This document shows positions 58,608 to 64,000 of a stretch of 64,000 nt of DNA, piece by piece (the stretch's first letter is position 1; every line of letters begins with the position of its first letter). The notes beneath the pieces were generated by a model. That model searched no databases and was not told the origin of the DNA. It saw nothing but the letters and a program-made list of their open reading frames with translations. The stretch comes from SCUD01 sp036824505 (lineage in GTDB: Bacteria > Pseudomonadota > Gammaproteobacteria > Steroidobacterales > Steroidobacteraceae): the NCBI GenBank assembly GCA_036824505.1, contig DAITAA010000005.1, positions 75,447 through 139,446 on the forward strand. Direction: 5' to 3'. Both the position numbers and the translations under genes were made by a program.

Positions 58608-59378
58608 TCAAGCAGCATCAACTTCGGCGTCAGGCGGTCTGGCGCGCACCAGCAGCCGCGTCATGATGATCCCGCCTTCGAACAGCGCGTACATCGGCAG
58701 CGCCATCATGGTTTGCGAGACGGCATCCGGCGGCGTCAGGAATGCCGCGATGATGAAGATGCCGAGCAGCACATAGCCCCGATTCTTCGTGAGTGTCTCG
58801 AGCTTCACGAGACCGGTGCGCACCAGCAGCACGGTTGCGACCGGAATCTCGAAGGCCAGGCCGAAGGCGAAGAACAGCAGCACGGCGAAGTCGATGTACT
58901 GCGAAATGTCGGGAAGCAACTCGGCGCCTTCCGGCGTCGTCATGACGAAGAACTGGAACATGGCCGGAAAGACGAGGAAGTAGGCGAATGCCGTGCCACA
59001 GTAGAACAGGATCACGCTCGAGACGAACAGCGGCAGCGCGAAGCGTCGTTCATGGCGATACAGGCCGGGCGCGATGAATGCCCAGATCTGGTACAGGATC
59101 ACGGGCATCGCAAGGAAGATCGCCGCAAGAAGCGCGAGCTTGAAGGGCGCCATGAAGGGCGCCACGACGCTGGTTGCGATCAGCTTGGTTCCCGGCGGCA
59201 ACTGTGCACGCAGCGGTTCAGAGAGCCACGTAAAGATGTCGTTCGCGAAATATAGGCAGGGCACCGCGACCACGCAGGTCGCGATCAGCGCGCGCAACAG
59301 CCGGTCGCGCAGTTCGAGCAGATGCGATAGCAGCGAGCTCTCGGCGAGCTTTTCCGGTTCAGGCGCGGGCTCGATCAT
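58608..59378 (-). CDS. tatC: Twin-arginine translocase subunit TatC
   Basis: 256 residues, six transmembrane helices. LSHLLELRDRLLRALIATCV, FMAPFKLALLAAIFLAMPVILYQIWAFIAPGLYRHER and the FGLAFEIPV region are TatC hallmarks, including the Glu that recognises Tat signals. The C-terminal tail is short. The ATGA overlap with tatB indicates coupled translation. Probable clients in this window include the PhoD-like protein. Confidence 0.96.
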   Translation of the reverse strand: MIEPAPEPEKLAESSLLSHLLELRDRLLRALIATCVVAVPCLYFANDIFTWLSEPLRAQLPPGTKLIATSVVAPFMAPFKLALLAAIFLAMPVILYQIWAFIAPGLYRHERRFALPLFVSSVILFYCGTAFAYFLVFPAMFQFFVMTTPEGAELLPDISQYIDFAVLLFFAFGLAFEIPVATVLLVRTGLVKLETLTKNRGYVLLGIFIIAAFLTPPDAVSQTMMALPMYALFEGGIIMTRLLVRARPPDAEVDAA

Positions 59379-59635
59379 GACGGTTTCTGGACGTCGCGGT
59401 CCGGTGAATCCACGGGAGCAACACCGGGTGGGCGGCGTGTTGTCAGGTCGGTATCGACGCCGGTTGTGATGGTCACTTCTTCATCGAGCTGCTGACGCAG
59501 CTGGCGCGCCATCGCGCGGGCGCGGCCTGCCCAGCGGCCGACCTGATTGGCGAGTTTCGGGAGCTTCTCCGGGCCCAGCACCAACAGCGCGATGCCGAGT
59601 ATCAGGATGATCTCGGTGAAGCCGACCTCAAACAT
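59375..59635 (-). CDS. tatB: Sec-independent translocase protein TatB
   Basis: 86 residues. MFEVGFTEIILILGIALLVLGPEKLP is the conserved membrane helix with Glu8 and the FGPxKLP-type hinge (here LGPEKLP), followed by an amphipathic helix. It is shorter than E. coli TatB (171) but retains the essential N-terminal part. It lies between tatA (6-base gap) and tatC (overlap). Confidence 0.93.
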   Translation of the reverse strand: MFEVGFTEIILILGIALLVLGPEKLPKLANQVGRWAGRARAMARQLRQQLDEEVTITTGVDTDLTTRRPPGVAPVDSPDRDVQKPS

Positions 59636-59641
59636 CGCGCG

Positions 59642-59878
59642 TCAGGCGTTCTTCGAGGAGTCGGCGTTGTCGGGTTTCTTGCTGCTGAAATCCGCGTCCG
59701 GACGATCGTCCTGCGCGAGCTTCTTGCCGCCTTCCTCGGCGTCACCCTCGTTCATCGACTTCTTGAAGCCCTTGACGGCGGCGCCCAGGTCCGACCCGAT
59801 GGTGCGAAGCTTCTTCGCCCCGAAGATCAGGAGCGCAATCGCGAGGATGATCAGCAGTTCCCTGAAACCAATGCCCAT
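59642..59878 (-). CDS. tatA: Sec-independent translocase protein TatA
   Basis: 78 residues. The helix (FRELLIILAIALLIFGAKKL) and hinge FGAKKLRTIGSDLGAAVKGFKKSM are standard TatA, and an acidic/lysine-rich tail follows. It oligomerises to form the translocation passage. First gene of tatABC; a 57-base gap to dtd upstream leaves room for a promoter, but none is clear. Confidence 0.95.
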   Translation of the reverse strand: MGIGFRELLIILAIALLIFGAKKLRTIGSDLGAAVKGFKKSMNEGDAEEGGKKLAQDDRPDADFSSKKPDNADSSKNA

Positions 59879-59935
59879 TTTGACAACTCCAGCCTGCGCA
59901 CCCGGCGCAATCGAGAATGATACGCCAAACGCCCC

Positions 59936-60388
59936 TCAGGCCCCGTGATGCGGAGCCTGAATCCAGAAAGTGACGGGCCCGTCGTTGACAAGCGACACTC
60001 GCATATGGGCGCCAAACTGGCCCGCCTGGACGCCCGGAAACCGCTGCCGGGCGAGCGCCAGAAGCTCCTCAAACAGGCGCCGCCCCTCGTCCGGCGGGGC
60101 CGAAGTGCTGAATCCGGGCCGCAGGCCCTTCCTGGTGTCTGCGGCCAGCGTGAATTGCGGCACCAGCAGCAGCCCGCCGCCCACATCCGTAACCGAGAGG
60201 TTCATGCGGCCTTCGGCATCCGCGAATACCCGATAGTTCAACAACCGGTCGAGCAGACGCCCGGCCTCGGCGGAAGTATCGTCGCGCTCGACAGCGACCA
60301 GCACCAGAATCCCGTGGCCGATGCGCGCAATCTCGTGCCCGGCTGCCTCGACCGCAGCCGTGGTCACGCGTTGCAGAAGGCCAATCAA
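59936..60388 (-). CDS. dtd: D-aminoacyl-tRNA deacylase
   Basis: 150 residues, full length. It hydrolyses D-amino acids from mischarged tRNA. Family motifs: MIGLLQRVTTAAVE, GGLLLVPQFTLAADTRKGLRPGFS (the SQFTL motif reads PQFTL) and the Gly-cisPro motif in NDGPVTFWIQ. It lies 4 bases after the 2-TM gene and upstream of tatABC on the same strand. Confidence 0.95.
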   Translation of the reverse strand: MIGLLQRVTTAAVEAAGHEIARIGHGILVLVAVERDDTSAEAGRLLDRLLNYRVFADAEGRMNLSVTDVGGGLLLVPQFTLAADTRKGLRPGFSTSAPPDEGRRLFEELLALARQRFPGVQAGQFGAHMRVSLVNDGPVTFWIQAPHHGA

Positions 60389-60391
60389 GGT

Positions 60392-60751
60392 CTACCTGCC
60401 GGCCTTGTCGGACGATTCGTCCCAGTGGAACCGGTGAAGCAGGCGGTGAAGCAGGGGCGAGATGAGCAGCGCAGCCGTGACGATGAACACGAGCCCGGCA
60501 TAGAGTGCGTAGAGCCCCGCGAACAGCTTGCCTGCCTCCGTCCGCGGCAGATCCACCGGCCCCATGCCGCCCATCAGCATCGCGGCATTCAGGAAAGCAT
60601 CCAGCCAGGAAAGATGTTCGAAAGCGGCATAGCCCCACATGCCAATTGCGAGTGACACGACGATCAGTCCGATTCCAGCGGCCAAATGAACCAGCAAGCG
60701 GCGCGCGAACTGGGCACGGGTCAATGGTGGCTTGTGTCTGGGCTCGTACAT
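60392..60751 (-). CDS. 2-TM ion-channel-like membrane protein
   Basis: 119 residues from ATG 60751, which shares one base with the TPR gene stop. Two transmembrane helices (LVHLAAGIGLIVVSLAIGMWGY and FAGLYALYAGLVFIVTAALLI) flank a short re-entrant-like loop, LDAFLNAAMLMGGMGPVDLP. This is the layout of a 2-TM potassium channel subunit, but the filter TVGYG is replaced by GGMGP. Function is unknown. Linkage to trkH/trkA is suggestive of ion homeostasis. Confidence 0.65.
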   Translation of the reverse strand: MYEPRHKPPLTRAQFARRLLVHLAAGIGLIVVSLAIGMWGYAAFEHLSWLDAFLNAAMLMGGMGPVDLPRTEAGKLFAGLYALYAGLVFIVTAALLISPLLHRLLHRFHWDESSDKAGR

Positions 60752-61062
60752 CAGCTGCGCAGGCGCTTCAGGAATACGCCCATCTCGCGGGCGGCCTGGA
60801 TATCGCCGCTCTTTTGTGCGGCGGCGATGCCAAGTTCGTAAACTTCGGCTGCGCGCTCGGGCGAACCTGCCCTCGCATGCGCCTCCCCGAGCGCTTTCCA
60901 CGCGGCCGAGTAGCCGGGATTCTGTTCGACCGCCTGGCGCAGGTGGTCGATCGCGGCCAGGAAATCCCCTGCTTTCAGGAACTCGAGGCCAAGGGAATAG
61001 CGCAGCAGCGGCGAGTCCTGGCCGCGCTCCAGCATCAGCTGCAGGTTTTCGCGCAGGCCCAT
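60751..61062 (-). CDS. Tetratricopeptide-repeat protein
   Basis: 103 residues, cytoplasmic, with two to three TPR units (RYSLGLEFLKAGDFLAAIDHLRQAVEQNPGY, AWKALGEAHARAGSPERAAEVYELGIAAA). It probably acts as an adaptor. It starts 2 bases after trkH and couples to the 2-TM gene by a one-base overlap, so trkA-trkH-TPR-2TM-dtd is one likely transcription unit. Confidence 0.8.
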   Translation of the reverse strand: MGLRENLQLMLERGQDSPLLRYSLGLEFLKAGDFLAAIDHLRQAVEQNPGYSAAWKALGEAHARAGSPERAAEVYELGIAAAQKSGDIQAAREMGVFLKRLRS

Positions 61063-61063
61063 C

Positions 61064-62515
61064 TCAGCGCCGCCAGAACGCCGGTGTCAGCAGCAGCACC
61101 AGCGTGAATATTTCGAGCCGGCCGACCAGCATCGCGATCGTGCAGATCCATTTGGCGGCATCCGGGATGTCGCGATATGTCGTTGCCACCTGGCCGAGAC
61201 CCGGCCCCGTGTTGTTGATGGTGGCCGCGATCGCAGACCAGGCTGTCACCTGGTCGAGTCCATACATCATCAGCAGCAGGGTCAGTGTGGCAAAGATGAT
61301 GAAATACATCGCAAAGAATCCGGCGACCGCACTGATGACCCGCTGTGGCACAGGGCGCCCTCCGAGCTTGACCGGTATTTCCGCGCTCGGATGTACGAGG
61401 CGCTTCAGTTCCGCGACACCCTGCCTGAACACGAGCAGCCAGCGGATGACCTTCATGCCGCCCGCCGTCGAGCCTGCGCAACCGCCGATGATCGCCAGCA
61501 TCATCAGCAGCGCCGGCAGCGCGCCGGGCCAGTGGGAAAATCCGGTCGTCACGAATCCGGTGGTGGTCTGCATCGAAACCACCTGGAAGCTCGCATGGAG
61601 CAGCGCCAGTGAAAGAGTCGCAAACACCCCCTCCAGCCACAGGTAGACAGCCATTCCCACGATGACGAATGCGAGCACGGAGAAATACGCCTTGAATTCC
61701 GTGTCCTGCCAGTAAAGCCATGGATTGCGCTGGCGCAGCGCGGAGAAATGCAGCGCAAAGCTGACGCCGCCGAGGAACATGAAGACGGTGGCGACCCGAT
61801 CCACCGCGGGGCTGTTGAAATGGCCGAGATTCGCGTCGTACGGCGAGAATCCGCCGGTCGAGAGCGTGCTGAACGAATGCCCGATGGCATCGAAGGTGTC
61901 CATGCCGGCCAGGTAGTAGGCGAGTGCGCAGGCTGCAGTCAGCAGCGCATAGACGAACCACATCGCCTTGGCCGTCTGCGTGATGCGCGGCGTCAGTTTC
62001 TGGTCCTTGACGGGCCCGGGCGTCTCGGCCTTGTAGAGAGACATGCCGCCGATCCCGAGAATGGGCAGGAGAGCCACAGCCAGCACGATGATTCCCATGC
62101 CGCCCAGCCACTGGATCTGCTGACGGTAATACAGGATGGACTTCGGCAGGTCATCGAGGCCGACGATCACCGTCGCGCCCGTCGTCGTGAAACCGGAAAC
62201 CGCCTCGAACACCGCGTCGGTCAAACTGAGCGTCGGCACATCGCTCAGGAGCAATGGCGTCGCGCCGGCGATCCCGAGGCAGATCCAGAACGCCGCAACG
62301 ACCAGAAAACCATCGCGCAGCCTGAGATCGCGGCGCACGCGGTGGACCGGCAGCCACAGGAGCAGGCCTGCCGCCGCGACGATCAGGAACGAGATCAGGA
62401 AAGGCCGCGAATGGCCGTCGCCGTAGGCGAGCGAGACGCCCACCGGCGGCAGCATGGTCAGACTGAACATCAGGAGCATCAGCCCCAGGATGCGCTGCAC
62501 CATCAGCAGGTTCAT
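61064..62515 (-). CDS. trkH: Trk potassium uptake channel subunit TrkH
   Basis: 483 residues. Four M1-P-M2 repeats; the pore loops include AVSGFTTTGATVIVGL, SFSTLSTGGFSPYDANLGHF, TTTGFVTTGFSHWPG and NNTGPGLGQVATTY, each with the selectivity Gly. GGCAGSTAGGMKVIRWLLV is another TrkH hallmark. It imports K+ together with TrkA. The start overlaps the trkA stop by ATGA. Confidence 0.95.
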   Translation of the reverse strand: MNLLMVQRILGLMLLMFSLTMLPPVGVSLAYGDGHSRPFLISFLIVAAAGLLLWLPVHRVRRDLRLRDGFLVVAAFWICLGIAGATPLLLSDVPTLSLTDAVFEAVSGFTTTGATVIVGLDDLPKSILYYRQQIQWLGGMGIIVLAVALLPILGIGGMSLYKAETPGPVKDQKLTPRITQTAKAMWFVYALLTAACALAYYLAGMDTFDAIGHSFSTLSTGGFSPYDANLGHFNSPAVDRVATVFMFLGGVSFALHFSALRQRNPWLYWQDTEFKAYFSVLAFVIVGMAVYLWLEGVFATLSLALLHASFQVVSMQTTTGFVTTGFSHWPGALPALLMMLAIIGGCAGSTAGGMKVIRWLLVFRQGVAELKRLVHPSAEIPVKLGGRPVPQRVISAVAGFFAMYFIIFATLTLLLMMYGLDQVTAWSAIAATINNTGPGLGQVATTYRDIPDAAKWICTIAMLVGRLEIFTLVLLLTPAFWRR

Positions 62516-63885
62516 GTGCGCGTGCCGGCCTGGAACAGCCGGCCGACATCCTCCACGTGACGGCGGTCGGTCAGGAACAGGATGACGTGGTCATCCGCTT
62601 CGATGATCGTGTCATGGTGCGCCATGATGACCTGTTCGCCACGCGCGATTGCGCCGATGGTGGTTCCCTCGGGCAGATTGATCTGGTCGATTCGTTTGCC
62701 GGCTACAGGCGAACCGCGGCCGTCGGCGTGGACGATCGCCTCCATCGCCTCTGCTGCGCCGCGGCGCAGCGAATGCACGCGCACCACGTCGCCGCGGCGC
62801 ACATGCGACAGGAGCGCGCCGATCGTGATCGTCTGCGGCGAAATCGCGATGTCGATCTTGCCGCCTTCCATCAGCTCCGCATATGCAGGCCGGTTGATCA
62901 GGGCCATCACGCGCCGCGCCCCGAGGCGCTTTGCCAGCATGGCGGAGAGGATATTGGCCTCCTCGGCATTGGTCAGCGCCACGAACACGTCGGTATCGTC
63001 GATGTTCTCTTCAAGCAGCAGTTCTTCGTCGGCGGCATCGCCGGTCAGCACCAATGTGTTGCGCAGTGTCTCGGCCGCGCGGCGCGAGCGATCCGCGCTG
63101 CGGTCGATCAGCTTGACCTGCGCGCGATCCTCGAGGGCGCGCGCGAGCCGGAAGCCGATATTCCCGGCGCCGGCAATGACGACGCGCCGCACCGGTGCTT
63201 CCTCGGTGATCAGTTCCTTCATCATCATGCGCATGTCATCGCGGGCAGCGATGAAGAACACTTCGTCGTGCTCAGCGATGACCGTGTCGCCCTCGGGCTT
63301 CACGTTCTGGCCGCCGCGATAGATCGCTGCGACGCGCACTTCGCGATTCGGCAGGTGCGCGCGCAGTTCCTTCAGCTGGTGGCCCACCAGTTTGCCGCCC
63401 TTGAGTGCGCGCATGCCGACGAGACGCACGCGGCCATCGGCAAAATCGAGCACCTGCAGCGCTCCGGGGTAGCGGATCAGGCGCTCCACGTAGTCGGTGA
63501 CCAGCTGCTCAGGGCTGATGGCGAGATCCACCGGGATCGCGACGTCGCCGAAAAGTTCCGGTCGATGGTGATAGTCGCGGGAGCGGATTCGCGCAATCTT
63601 GGTCGGCGTGCGAAACAGCGTCCAGGCAATCTGGCAGGCGATCATGTTGACTTCGTCGCTGTTCGTCAGCGCGACGATCATGTCGGCGTTGCTGCCGCCC
63701 GCGGCTTCGAGCACGGCGGGGTGCGCGGCATTGCCGGACACCGTGCGGATGTCGAGCCGGTCCTGAAGGTCGCGCAGCACCTCGTCGCGGGTATCCACGA
63801 CCGTCACGTCGTTGGCCTGCTCGCGGGATAGCTGCTGGGCGGCTGTGCTGCCGACCTGGCCGGCGCCGAGGATGATTATTTTCAT
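62512..63885 (-). CDS. trkA: Trk potassium uptake regulatory protein TrkA
   Basis: 457 residues. Two tandem RCK modules: first Rossmann MKIIILGAGQVGSTAAQQL, TrkA-C domain, second Rossmann RRVVIAGAGNIGFRLARALE and a second TrkA-C domain ending VILFLTDRRHVEDVGRLF. It is the peripheral NAD/ATP-sensing gate of TrkH. First gene of the trk unit visible here. Confidence 0.96.
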   Translation of the reverse strand: MKIIILGAGQVGSTAAQQLSREQANDVTVVDTRDEVLRDLQDRLDIRTVSGNAAHPAVLEAAGGSNADMIVALTNSDEVNMIACQIAWTLFRTPTKIARIRSRDYHHRPELFGDVAIPVDLAISPEQLVTDYVERLIRYPGALQVLDFADGRVRLVGMRALKGGKLVGHQLKELRAHLPNREVRVAAIYRGGQNVKPEGDTVIAEHDEVFFIAARDDMRMMMKELITEEAPVRRVVIAGAGNIGFRLARALEDRAQVKLIDRSADRSRRAAETLRNTLVLTGDAADEELLLEENIDDTDVFVALTNAEEANILSAMLAKRLGARRVMALINRPAYAELMEGGKIDIAISPQTITIGALLSHVRRGDVVRVHSLRRGAAEAMEAIVHADGRGSPVAGKRIDQINLPEGTTIGAIARGEQVIMAHHDTIIEADDHVILFLTDRRHVEDVGRLFQAGTRT

Positions 63886-63942
63886 GGCCTCGGATTCTAG
63901 CGCAGCCCGCCACCGCCGACCGACGGAACCGTGGAGGTTGTA

Positions 63943-64000
63943 TCAGTCGCGCGGGCCGGATCCGGGCGGGGTTCCCGCTCGTTCGCGCCGCCGGAACTTA
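63943..64000 (-). other. Possible C-terminal tail of a further minus-strand gene
   Basis: An open minus-strand frame enters from beyond the window and ends with TGA at 63945-63943 (tail FRRRERAGTPPGSGPRD). It is too short to identify. The remaining 57 bases up to trkA show no clear promoter. Confidence 0.2.

Overview
The window is about 64 kb of high-GC, densely coding DNA from a Gram-negative bacterium, probably a gammaproteobacterium. The secB/rhodanese/envC/ctp neighbourhood, tatABC, dtd and trkHA support this, as do the SusC-free TonB receptors of the type common in Steroidobacter/Woeseia-like lineages. I assign no species. I recognise no rRNA, tRNA, CRISPR array, insertion sequence, prophage or origin. 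No intergenic gap exceeds about 210 bases.

Layout. (1) 0-9.5 kb, housekeeping and envelope: a truncated secB and a membrane rhodanese on the minus strand, then a plus-strand run of envC, an EAL protein with a degenerate GGDEF domain, a carboxy-terminal processing protease, a DJ-1/YajL protein, a membrane diguanylate cyclase, an SRPBCC protein, an amidohydrolase that has lost its HxH metal motif, and a YvlD-like membrane protein. (2) 9.5-14.1 kb, miscellaneous: a second SRPBCC protein, a NupG-like nucleoside permease, a DinB-fold protein, a small 3-TM protein and a membrane-fused alpha/beta hydrolase. (3) 14.2-32.1 kb, a choline/glycine betaine catabolic block: an MttB-family methyltransferase without pyrrolysine, a dimethylglycine dehydrogenase-like flavoprotein, heterotetrameric sarcosine oxidase soxBDAG, a TonB receptor, betA, betB, and a choline ABC transporter whose binding protein and permease are one polypeptide (ChoX-ChoW) next to ChoV. 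(4) 32.2-41.4 kb, minus strand: a secreted PF04185 phosphoesterase, a second TonB receptor, glycerol kinase, a second DMGDH/sarcosine dehydrogenase-like flavoprotein and a choline kinase/APH-type kinase translationally coupled to it. (5) 41.6-54.1 kb: an inositol-monophosphatase-family phosphatase; a tightly overlapping minus-strand operon (SAM methyltransferase, TPR-sulfotransferase, HAD phosphatase, OPA-type transporter); a complete glycerol-type ABC transporter resembling rhizobial GlpV-S-T-P-Q-U; and PhoD. (6) 54.1-64 kb: an EamA exporter, OPT and POT peptide transporters, tatCBA, dtd, a 2-TM channel-like protein, a TPR protein, trkH and trkA.

How the genes may work together (inference). 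Regions 3 to 5 together encode import and stepwise demethylation of choline to glycine (ChoXW-V, BetA, BetB, MttB-like/DMGDH-like, SoxBDAG), plus import and phosphorylation of glycerol (Glp ABC, GlpK). The same segment holds secreted phosphoesterases and two outer-membrane receptors. Choline, phosphate and glycerol are the parts of phosphatidylcholine head groups and glycerophosphocholine. The region therefore reads as a candidate island for use of phospholipid head groups. No cobalamin-binding partner for the MttB homologue and no recognisable DNA-binding regulator is encoded in the window.
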